Shown here piece after piece: positions 27,701 to 36,100 of a stretch of DNA of 64,000 nt. Numbering within the stretch: position 1 is the first letter of the stretch; each line of letters starts with the position of its first letter. The stretch is taken from contig NC_049996.1 of assembly GCF_000003815.2 (NCBI RefSeq), forward strand, positions 8,641,310 through 8,705,309, given 5' to 3'. A model generated the notes under the pieces. It had not been told where the DNA came from. It saw nothing but the letters and a program-made list of their open reading frames with translations, and ran no database searches. The DNA comes from Branchiostoma floridae. Its lineage: Eukaryota; Chordata; Leptocardii; Amphioxiformes; Branchiostomatidae. Position numbers and translations under genes: made by a program.

Positions 27701-28072
27701 ACTGCCACGCTATAAATCCTTGCTCTTCTCTTAAGCTACTCCCAATTTGGACTCCTCCACTTTTACCTGTCCACTCTTCCAGGGGAAGATTCAGTAACAA
27801 TCATGGATGAGCAGCCGTTAGATCTGGACCTGCAGGGGGACGGGACTCTGGGGGAGGTGGACACAAGTTTAAATCCTTGTACTGCTCACAAGCTACTTCT
27901 TATTTTTTACTTGTCCACTCTTCCAGGGGAAGATTCAGTAACAATCATGGATGAGCAGCCGTTAGATCTGGACCTGCAGGGGGACGGGAGTCCAGGGGAG
28001 GTGGACACGAGCAATGAGGCGGACGCGGAAGACGTCCAGCTTCACGCCATGGAGAGCGACGAGAGCTTGTAG
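15314..28072 (+). CDS. cdc27: CDC27 / APC3, TPR subunit of the anaphase-promoting complex
   Basis: Scaffold subunit of the APC/C ubiquitin ligase; its TPR superhelix binds IR tails of CDH1, CDC20 and APC10. Coding exons: 15314-15337, 16080-16155, 17270-17417, 17757-17882, 18258-18355, 19712-19857, 20502-20662, 21064-21190, 21519-21634, 22005-22086, 22549-22756, 23242-23414, 23867-24019, 24594-24802, 25397-25514, 26139-26267, 26429-26503, 27076-27247, 27927-28072. Phases join throughout to 828 aa, against about 824 in human. Start MIMQEPVQ fits the family; an in-frame stop lies 42 bases upstream. Residues 9-157 are the N-terminal TPR dimer domain (AAIWHSLNHYAFADAIFLAE), about 160-430 a Ser/Thr/Pro-rich linker with the conserved GRSLLGGPASLSPLTPSFG and RRSTRLF motifs, about 435-770 the C-terminal TPRs (AWYGVGMIYYKQEKFSLAEI), and the tail is acidic. 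The intron after 23414 probably uses a GC donor. The last exon has an alternative upstream acceptor (27783) adding 48 aa. Confidence 0.96.
18421..19380. mobile_element. Non-autonomous Tc1/mariner-superfamily (pogo-like) element
   Basis: Starts CAGTCAAACCTGCCCGAGCG and ends with the inverted match ...GGCAGGTTTGACTG, flanked on both sides by TA, the target duplication of this superfamily. The 960-bp interior has further GCGACCACCTG blocks at both ends and no transposase frame. It lies in the CDC27 intron between exons 5 and 6. Family assignment rests on termini and TA only. Confidence 0.8.
19963..20062 (+). repeat. Duplicated 3' edge of CDC27 exon 6 plus intron
   Basis: Repeats the exon end (ACATCACCCCACCCACACAG to CTAAGG) and the following ~70 intron bases found at 19825-19925, with a few substitutions. 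The second copy has lost the GTCAGT donor (GTTGGT). Non-functional exon-edge duplicate. Confidence 0.85.
21205..21375 (+). repeat. 30-bp minisatellite in CDC27 intron 8
   Basis: About six head-to-tail units of the type TTCTACCTGTGCC + AAATATGGTCATGTCTG, 30 bases each, just after the exon ending at 21190. Since 30 is a multiple of three, frames stay open on both strands and one reads as a Cys/His-rich KYGHFCSTCA repeat. No start context, donor or homology supports translation. Confidence 0.9.
21688..21722. repeat. (TG)n microsatellite
   Basis: A run of about 17 TG units in the CDC27 intron after exon 9. Confidence 0.95.
23601..23805 (+). repeat. Long polypyrimidine tract in CDC27 intron 12
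   Basis: About 200 bases almost entirely C and T on the plus strand, with only scattered purines. It lies in the short intron that follows the GC-type donor and ends ~60 bases before the acceptor. It can mimic acceptor pyrimidine tracts and is of a composition able to form triplex DNA. Confidence 0.9.
24170..24376 (+). repeat. Decayed duplicate spanning CDC27 exon 13 end, intron and exon 14 start
   Basis: 24200-24240 repeats the end of exon 13 (CAGGAGCT..CCAACATGGACCGCG). 24245-24310 repeats the following intron (GTTGTAAGC..AGTAAGCAAATCTGTT). 24328-24368 repeats the acceptor and first codons of exon 14 (ACAGTCATGGTGTGC). The exon 13 copy lacks a GT donor and the exon 14 copy ends in a stop, so it is not an alternative exon pair. 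Confidence 0.85.
25581..25725 (+). repeat. Two decayed copies of the 3' edge of CDC27 exon 15
   Basis: TTCAGCTCCATTCTACT recurs at about 25582 and 25673, followed by variants of the exon end (TGTCACATTGGAGCGGTC) and the intron bases TTCTCTACAGTATTCT, copying 25485-25540. In both the donor is missing or altered. Confidence 0.85.
26747..27075 (+). repeat. Decoy copies of the acceptor and 5' edge of CDC27 exon 18
   Basis: The segment TATGATACACCCAGGTGTAC plus the first ~40 exon bases occurs at 26989-27035 and again at the true exon (27061 onward), a 72-bp period. An older copy (CAGGTGTACAAAAAGCTTGG) lies near 26751. Splicing to the upstream acceptor at 27004 would read VYKKLGQTHLA then reach TGA after ten more codons, so it would be unproductive. 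Confidence 0.85.
27506..27693 (-). mobile_element. tRNA-derived SINE, copy 2 (CDC27 intron 18)
   Basis: Related to 1825-2005 and 61715-61865. Minus strand begins with GTGGCTCAACTGGTAG, a good A box, followed by a degenerate B box and a conserved tail with ACCGTCGTTTGG-like and TGGGGGTCCCAT blocks. Confidence 0.6.
27783..28016 (+). repeat. In-frame 144-bp tandem duplication at the CDC27 last exon
   Basis: 27783-27872 and 27927-28016 are nearly identical, including the acceptor CTCTTCCAG, the first ~90 exon bases and part of the intron. The period is 144, so the frame stays open across both. Using the first acceptor without further splicing inserts 48 residues and repeats EDSVTIMDEQPLDLDLQGDG. 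Both acceptors look equally good. Confidence 0.9.
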
Positions 28073-28086
28073 TAGCAGAGGGTGAC

Positions 28087-28190
28087 GTGTAGCGATTTTG
28101 TAATGGTCAACATGAATGGTAACATGTAGTGATTTTGTAACGGTCAACATGAATGGTAGCATGTAGCGATTTTGTAATGGTCAACATGAA
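28087..28190 (+). repeat. Three ~38-bp tandem units after the CDC27 stop
   Basis: Three copies of GTAGCGATTTTGTAATGGTC + AACATGAATG with single-base differences, starting 15 bases after the stop codon. Confidence 0.9.
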
Positions 28191-28675
28191 AGCCTTTTCT
28201 TTCTGAACATTTGACAGTGTAAAGACTTTGACTTTATTTGATTTAAGTAAAAACTAATAACTGTATAAGACATTTTTTGTTGTTCCTAAGATTTTTCAAA
28301 AGTGGTAACCATACCAGGGAATCTATCATCAGAAATGGGGTGATACAAGTGCTTACAGGGCAAAATCATAATTTGCTAAGCTCCTTTTTTCTCTCTCAAT
28401 TTTACGTAAAGGTAGTGTAGTCCAGTTGATCACAAATTTGAAAATTAAGTGAAAATTGTGTTTTCTCCATAGGAAAAAGAGTAGGCTTTATTTGGGGTTT
28501 GGCATGGTTCTGGGTTACCGTAACTTAATTTGTAACTATAGTATTTTTAAGTTGTACCAAATTATTTCATACAAATATGAGACAAGGAAGTTTGTTGGAT
28601 GGATGTTAAAATGCTTCAGGAATGCATTTTGTAATAAGAGTATTGATTATCATTAATTAGGCCATGCTGTTTCTA

Positions 28676-29037
28676 TTATATGGATGACATCCTCTAGAAC
28701 TTGAAAACCGATGCGAGCGTGCGACTAAAAAAGTTTGGCCCCCCCAAAGTTGCCTTCATTTTGAAATTTAAGTGGTCAGGAAGGTTGATCAAATGACTAA
28801 ACACATGTGTGGTATACTGAGCAATAGATTCTTTTGTTGTTGTTGTTGTTCTTTCACATCTTATTTAACTTTGGAATTGACTTGGCATTGGTATCTGTTT
28901 TCCAATTTTTTTTGCAATATGGCAAATGTATTTGCTAAATTTGCAGCTTCTTTTTACGATTTACAGTATAGTCGATATCTTTTTTGTGTGGGGGGAACAG
29001 ATGAAAATTGATACATGTGTGGATGTCATCCATATAA
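28676..29037. mobile_element. 362-bp MITE with perfect 17-bp terminal inverted repeats
   Basis: Starts TTATATGGATGACATCC and ends with its exact reverse complement. A second copy of almost the same length is at 56571-56928 and a truncated one at 63000-63258; they share the inner block with GCGAGCG and AAAGTTTGGCCC. No coding capacity. It sits in the CDC27 3' UTR region. Confidence 0.8.
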
Positions 29038-29773
29038 TCAAATCAACATGGCCTCATAGTAAATACATGCATGGTATGAATATACATGACTATATATGAC
29101 AAGACACAGGTGCCAACATTGTAGTGATTACCTAAGGTTTGTGTAGAATTCTGTATCATATGGATAAAAGGTGTGTATTTGGTGAATATCTAAAACCAGT
29201 CCATTGTTTAATGATTGTTTAAAACGAGTTGGGAAGTCCTGATGGAGAGATACTTCCCCTGATCTCTGCTTCACTGCCATTTTTGGCGATGCCTTCAGGA
29301 CGGAGCCATCTATGGTCATTAGGAATACATGTCCAATAACGTATACTGACACTGGTGCCTGTACCACGGACCCTGTTGGTAGCACATGCCTTATGGGGAA
29401 GAGAACAATGGCCAAAGTGATTGGCAGCTTGCATTTTATCATAAGATATATATTACTAGCCCACAAGGTCCTACATTGAATATGTTGTGATAACACTTTG
29501 TTGTTCTGTGTTGGTAGCATTTCGTGTTGGACAGCCAAAAGTAATATTTTGTTGGAATATCTGATCTGTGTTGTTGGCATTTCGAATTGGACGGTCAAAA
29601 GTACCATATGGAACAAAACATTGATCAAGTTCGGAATATTTTTATCTGATTTGATCCTTACATCTTAGTAGAAACAAAAAATAGAGCTACAATGGCACAA
29701 TCCTAAGCCAGGAAAAGAATAATTTTAACCATTCAAACATGTTGGTTGTGTGCAAAATATGCTACAAGATTCA

Positions 29774-29833
29774 GTGACATCATGGAATCCTGTGCACCTT
29801 TTCTTGGATGTGCACAGAATCTGATGATGTCAC
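29774..29833. repeat. Hairpin in the CDC27 3' UTR region
   Basis: GTGACATCATGGAATCCTGT... at 29774-29797 pairs with 29810-29833 with about four mismatches over 24 bases, leaving a 12-base loop (CTTTTCTTGGAT). It could be a transposon relic or a structured RNA element. Confidence 0.7.
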
Positions 29834-30549
29834 GGTTTATCTGCCAGGATTGAAATTCCATGTTTAGATGAAAAAATGCTCTTTCAAAAGGATCAATATT
29901 TCTGAACAAGATGAAATTCCTTTACTTGAAAGTCCCCAAATTTTTTGTTCATTTTTCCTTTAGGTCAACAGTAAATGAGATCACTGCTGTGTTTATGTTT
30001 TATTTTTAGAGTGAAGAATTTTGCTCATTTTGTAAAGGCTATGATTAATGTACATACATAAGATCAACATGTTGTACAGAGAACCATATGTGCTAAACGT
30101 GTATAACAGGGACGTAATATAAAAGTATTTGATATGTCATATCTCTAATATTTTACAATATTCAAACATTACATACAACTGAATTAAGATTGGAAACTTT
30201 TTGTATTTTATGCGAAAATGAAGCAATCTGACGATGACTTATCTGTCCAAATTTGTAGTGATATTTTTTGTCAGAATATGTGGGTATTGTATATGTGTGT
30301 GTGTAATGTTGATTCAGTCTTAGGTCGTAATGATGTATTTTTCTTTTGTAACCGCTGTTTAGTGTAGTAAAATGTATAACGAATAGTAACAAGTTGTTAA
30401 ACTATCAATGAAAGAGAAACTCAATTATCGAAGAAAACCTCAGACCTTTTGTTTTCCCAGGGTTCTTTGTGTGCCAAGCTGTTGGGAGTATGTCTTGCCA
30501 ACCATCCTGCTTTTCTTTTACTATGTTATTTTATAATTATTATCTCAGA

Positions 30550-30555
30550 AATAAA
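30550..30555 (+). other. Candidate polyadenylation signal for CDC27
   Basis: AATAAA about 2.5 kb after the stop codon, within TCAGAAATAAAAGAAATAA. Use is inferred from position only. Confidence 0.35.
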
Positions 30556-31250
30556 AGAAATAATACAGAACCACATTGTACTGTGTCATGTAAGGCATGT
30601 ATAAGTATGGTTAAGTACATAAGTTGTCAGTTCAACCAGAGAGCAGTTTTGATGTATGAGCTGGTATCATGGCCTTTGTATAGAAGTTTGATATAATTTT
30701 TTTTAATATCTATGCCCACCAACAATTTCCCGTTAAAGGATAATGGCTACTTCTGAAAAATAGAATGGGACTGGGGAGCTGAGGAGAGAGAAAGAACTTG
30801 CAGTAAGATTCACATTTTGTATTTCCTGTAGCCACATTACCCTACAGTAAGTATGGGAAGTCTTGGGGAAGTAGCATTGAACAGTGCACAAACCAATTCA
30901 AGAAAAACTTCCCAGATTACGTTTACAACTTCCAAAACCCTGGTGACAGCTTCATTTCAGTTGGCTCCATTATCACACGCTGGTATTCACTCTGCTTGGG
31001 CCAATTTCTTCTTCCATGATTTACCAGGGAGTTGAGCCGACTATGCGAGACCAATTCTGCGATGAAAATTGAATTCCCATGTTGGCTTAACTCCCTAACA
31101 ATCATTCTACCGTTGTAGCCAATCTCTACTATATTCCTTAACAGAGTTTTAGACTCCTTAGCAAGCTCTACGAGTGTCGTTTTATGGCATCTCAGTTCTA
31201 TTGCGCTGGATTTCCACTGCATTCGGTAGGCTAGCAACAACAATCCGAGT

Positions 31251-31423
31251 TACTAGTATTCTACTTCGCATACTTCTAGCTTTTTTTTTGGAGGGGGCCC
31301 TGATTCGCTATTTTCAACATCTGCTAGTTCTCTAAAGCCAGGGAGGAAGTTTCAGCGCAAGCCAGAAGTCTACTGAATGTTGGGTCTGGTCTGTTAGAAG
31401 TATGCGAAGTACGTATACTAGTA
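31251..31423. mobile_element. Palindromic MITE-like element
   Basis: Arm 31251-31280 (TACTAGTATTCTACTTCGCA...) is the inverted match of 31395-31423 (...TGCGAAGTACGTATACTAGTA), separated by ~115 bases. No coding capacity. Confidence 0.65.
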
Positions 31424-31437
31424 AGCTAGATCTATCT

Positions 31438-31634
31438 CCAAGCAGAGGTTCGGCTCTGGCACCTTTTTGACATGTTTTAGGCGTTTTTTTTAGCTTTTTA
31501 TCTTGTGCAACTTTTTTTAGTCAAACGTTTGGCTCGAAGATATAAGGAAAATAGCTAGCACAATATAGAAAGCCCGATTAAAACGTCTAAAACACGCCAA
31601 AAAAAACACAGCCATAGCCGAACCACTGCTTGAA
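31438..31634. mobile_element. Palindromic MITE-like element sharing an end with 32317-32447
   Basis: CCAAGCAGAGGTTCGGCTCT at the left pairs with the right end (AGCCGAACCACTGCTTG), and the arms continue through TTTTAGGCGTTTTTTTT / AAAAAAAACACGCC-like sequence. The CAAGCAGAGGTT end also opens the element at 32323. Confidence 0.65.
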
Positions 31635-32316
31635 GAATAGGCTACAGGTCTGAGTGCAAAAGAACTGGTATGTCATCAGAAAAGAAGCTCGACTCGAAAA
31701 GCCTGATATATAAGGAGGCTATTAGATGATTTCCAGCCCGCAGGAAAGTCTGGTGAGGGCTTTAATGAAACGACCCCGAGAGAGCCTGCTGCAGACTTAT
31801 TCAGACTACCCCGTGTGACTGTCATATGACAGGCCTAGGGGCATAAGGCTCGCTATTGTGTAAAGGCAGCAGGGCTTAGCCCAGTCGCTGGAATGTTTGT
31901 ATATATACAACGAAACTGCTGCATACATATTAAGCAGAGCTTCGTCTTCGACTGTTTCTTATTTGTTATTGTCAAGGTCGTTATATAACGTCCTTTGTTT
32001 TGTCGGACTTCTTCCGTCCCCGTTGTCTTTGACCGGTAGGCATGAAGGACACGGGACCAAGGGGGTTGAAAATCACAGAAAAGCCCGAGAAAAACGCATA
32101 GTTCCAAAATCTAAACACTTTAAAAAACTGTCGGATTCGGACGTGTCCAATGTGCATATCGGAGCTATACCCTGTAAATCAAATAGCTTGCATTTGATAA
32201 GGCACCAAAGTATCTGGAATATTTGTTTTCCTGTAAATTTTTGTGGTCAACTTTCATTTTTTGGGGGGTAGAGCTGATTCGAGATGTTCAACATGGGGCG
32301 ACTCGGAACTCTGGAG

Positions 32317-32447
32317 TACTCTCCAAGCAGAGGTTGATGGGAAATTGTGACATTTTCCTTATATGTCGTCTTTTTAGTCAGCTCTCCTCGACATAGCTGA
32401 CTAAAAAGGACGAGATATCAAGAAAATAAACTTCTTCTTGGAGAGTA
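32317..32447. mobile_element. 131-bp foldback element
   Basis: Ends are the perfect 11-bp inverted pair TACTCTCCAAG / CTTGGAGAGTA. A strong inner stem TTTTTAGTCAGCT / AGCTGACTAAAAA lies at the centre. It belongs with the 31438 element by its CAAGCAGAGGTT left end. Confidence 0.75.
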
Positions 32448-33018
32448 GGAACCGTCCTTCTCCTGGTATGAGAGAACTTTACCCCATCAGCGCTCCCGCA
32501 AAAAATATCCAGCGCTGCAAGAAGCCTGCGAATGAGGCTACTATTCACTCCGGACAATGCCTCGCGGTCTTTGAGAGCAGTCATATGACATACGCGTGAC
32601 GCCTGAGGCTGTGGGAAACCTACTAAGGCTGTGATAGGCAGCCTTTTTTTTAACCTCCTTAGATAAACTGGTCTTCCTTAAGACACCAGGGGGCCCGCTT
32701 AAATACAACCATTCATTTACTAATATGATCCTCAAATCTGAAATCTTTCAGGGCGTGTCAAGTTACCAGCAAATCTGGTTGATATCTGGCGACCTATAAA
32801 GTTTACTACTGAAAAGTGCTACACAATGTGACAGAGTGGTTTAGACTACTAAAATAAGTTTTCCGTAGTCTGAATAGCACCTGTGATGTCTTATTTTGTT
32901 CCTCTTCCTTAGCGCAACCAAATTTCAGGACTAAACTTTTATGTTATCTGTCCATTGTACACCAGTACCATACGTTGTTTGCTGAAGCAGAGCTTTGTCA
33001 TTGGTGCCGCTTTGACAT

Positions 33019-33035
33019 CACCTGTTTGTATAAAA
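33019..33035 (+). promoter_or_regulatory. Candidate TATA box and E-box of tyrosinase
   Basis: TATAAAA at 33029-33035, 152 bases before the start ATG, with a CACCTG E-box directly upstream (33019-33024). Position fits a TATA-driven start near 33060. The canonical MITF M-box was not found nearby. Confidence 0.45.
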
Positions 33036-33186
33036 ACAACCACCCATAGAAAAAAATCGACTCTCCCCAGCGCTTATGGTTCTCCGCCCCTATTAATTGA
33101 AAGAGTCACGAGGGAGCGCGATTATTACTTCTTGAGTGGGTGATTTTCTCAGGAAAGGGTCTCAGACAAACCAGCCCCTGTTTAAG

Positions 33187-36100
33187 ATGTTTCGGGTTCT
33201 TTTCTTTTCGCTCTTTCTTGGTACATGTTACGGGCAGTTCCCTCGAGCCTGTACGGACGATTTGAGCCTCTCCACCGGCAGGTGTTGCCCCCTGTGGCCG
33301 ACTGCAGACGGGACAGGGTCGTCTTGCGGGGAGGCTCTGGGCCGAGGCACCTGCCGTCAGATTCAGCCGGACGACTCACCCCACAGCCCCAGCTACCCCT
33401 ACGTGGGAGTGGACGACCGGGAACGATGGCCGACTGTGTACTGGAACTGGACTTGTGAATGCCGAGACAACTTTTACGGATTCGACTGTAGTGAGTGTAA
33501 GTACGGCTATGTGGGACCCAACTGTACCGAACGAAAGGTTTTAATCCGTCGGAACATCTTCGACCTATCGTGGTGGGAGAGAAGACAATTTCTGCGAGCG
33601 CTAGACGAAAGCAAAACCACCGTGAGCGAGCGTTGGGTCATCCCTGTGACGCCTTACGTTGATTTCCTTACAAATGGAACCAAACCAGCATTCGCCAACG
33701 TCACGACGTACAACGTCTTGGCCTGGATGCACTACTATGTCTCCAGGAATGTCCTGCTTCCAGACGGGGGCGTGTTTGAATCCGTAGACTTCGCGCACGA
33801 GGGTCCGGTCTTCTTGCCGTGGCACCGCTTGTTCTTACTGCTCTGGGAGAGGGAACTGGCCAGGTTCGTGGATGACGAGAATTTCGCCATCCCATACTGG
33901 GACTGGCGCGGCTTGGACGGCTGTGGTGAGTTGGGCATGTTTTTATCATATAATAGTTCATTTCAAATTCTCAGTGCCCGAGGGCTAATTGCAGGTACGA
34001 TGTAACATGTAAGGGGACAAACAAACAAACAAACAAATAGAATGAGACTGACAAAGTTTAGACGGCTGTGGTGAGTGCGACATGTTGTTATTGTGTAAAG
34101 GAAATGAAAACGAAGTCAAACACAATACGCTTAAAAGCGTTAGAATTTAGGCTAGAGTAGTCGATAACTAAACTGTTTACCATTGTCTGTATGTCAATTT
34201 TGTCACTTGCAATTAGCCTTAGGATAAGAACTTGCAATGAACTTGTCTTGTTATTATATGTGAAGACGTCCCAAGAAATACACTAGGGAGAATACACTGG
34301 GGAAATATTTATGCAAATAAGGACAGCTTATTCCTCGAAAATGAACAAAATTTTTACTAACATTGGGATATTGGTGTCTGTCTGACTGATAATTGTTCTA
34401 GTCAAAGCTGTCGGGTGAGGATTGTCCTGTCCCCATAACAATAAGCAGTTGGTAACACGCGTGGCCATTGGTTTCTAATTTACGTTGATACATGTAGTTG
34501 ATTTGCTTTGAGTAGTGTACTCTATAAATCTGTTAACCCTATAGTCTGTTAGTCTAGACGAAAATCGCGCTCCTATCGACCGGCCTTACAGTTGCCACCA
34601 CCTAGCTTGGAGGTCTTACACTAAGTTACAGTCGCTAACTCCAGTGAGTGAGCGATTGTGCAAACACAGGCTATATAGTCTGTATGTCTATACGTGTGTT
34701 TTACTGGAAGATTAAACCTTTGCCTTAAGAGTTTATCAATAATCAAAATAAAATTTAGCACAATTATTAACACAACAAAACACAAACAGCGAAAGTTATT
34801 TCTCACAATGGAAAGTAGTCTGGATGCTGCAAAACAGACAAAAACACATAGAAAGAACCGGACCCTTACATCTGCTTAGAGATAAGTCTTTCATATTTTG
34901 AAATGAATTGAAATAAATGTAAAGAAGAACACTAACACGTTTTCACACACTCCTTATACATATGTAATGGAATGAGGAGATATGTCAAAATTCCCTCAGT
35001 AAGAAAATGTTTTCTTTTCATAATTGTGGACTAAATGTTGATGCCAGTTCAAGTATTGAAGCGCCTCCAGCGGAGTTTTTGAGTACTGCAGTACTACAAG
35101 TACTACAGGTACTAGTAATTTGCTTGTGCTGTTTTCAGATGACGTCTGTACGGACGACTTCCTGGGTGCCACGCCTCAGAACATCAGCGGACTACTGAGC
35201 AATGAGACGGTGTTCTCAGACTGGCAGGTATGCTCCTTAGTTCTGCTGTACTACTGATATTGAAATTTACTTATTCATTAGCACATTAAATCATTATTTC
35301 ACACTTTCGGTGGTTACAAACAGAGCAAAAACAGGGCATACAACGAGTCATGTAATTATTTGAAAAAAAAATCAGCACGCTAACTTTCACGATGTTCTCG
35401 CTGCACAGCGTCATCAAATTTTTGCCCCATGAATGTCGGTACGGAATGGAATAGAGTTGTTTTTATATCATTAAGTAGAAAATGAAAGCAAAAACTGAAA
35501 ATTGAAGTTTTTCAGCCCTGAGCCAGGCTGCCGCTTAGGTTACCCTTCCCTCTCCATGTTAACATTGACATGTGCCCTACCACCCAGGTCATATGTACTC
35601 GTGATGACGAGTATGACGCACTCCGGACGGTTTGTGACGGCAGTCCGGAAGGTCCCCTTCTCCGGAACCCCGGGACCGTTCCGGACTACTCCAGCCTTCC
35701 CACCTGGCAGGACGTACGGGACGTCTTGGAACTAGACCAGTACGAAACGCCCCCTTACGACAGGTCCGCGAACTTCAGCTTCGTGAACACACTGGAAGGA
35801 TTCGCTTCACCGGATGGTTTGTTGTATAATATGTTGTTTATAGTTTGTTTGCTTGTCTGGTTGGTTGGTTGGTTGATAGGTTGGTTGTCTGGTTGCTTGG
35901 TGTATTGATTGATTGGTTGGTTGGTTGCAGATTAATCCTCGCAATAACGACGACATCAAATAAAGATTATGAAAAAAGTCTAAGTTGACTTCCTGCCGTT
36001 TCGGAAAATCTATCGCTATAAAATGAATAAATCCCGTTTATGCCTGGCACCTGGTGACTTCCACAGGTATTGCAAGCGTCCGGAGCTACCTGCACAACGC

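Larger units (their letters stand above)
28073..30555 (+). other. Probable CDC27 3' UTR
   Basis: Follows the CDC27 stop with no further coding sequence. It contains a short tandem repeat, a MITE and a hairpin (listed separately). The extent to the AATAAA at 30550 is inferred; earlier polyadenylation is possible. Confidence 0.45.
30556..33018. other. Intergenic region between CDC27 and tyrosinase
   Basis: No coding exon recognised on either strand. The only structure is the three palindromic elements at 31.25-32.45 kb. Confidence 0.6.

Noticed and set aside
29128-29628. 166-codon minus-strand open frame in the CDC27 3' region
   Set aside because: Contains an internal ~68-bp duplicated stretch that accounts for the repeated protein text; no domain, no splice or promoter support.
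33136-33186. Upstream extension of tyrosinase
   Set aside because: Begins at a GTG, not an ATG, and would bury the signal peptide; ATG 33187 is the natural start.
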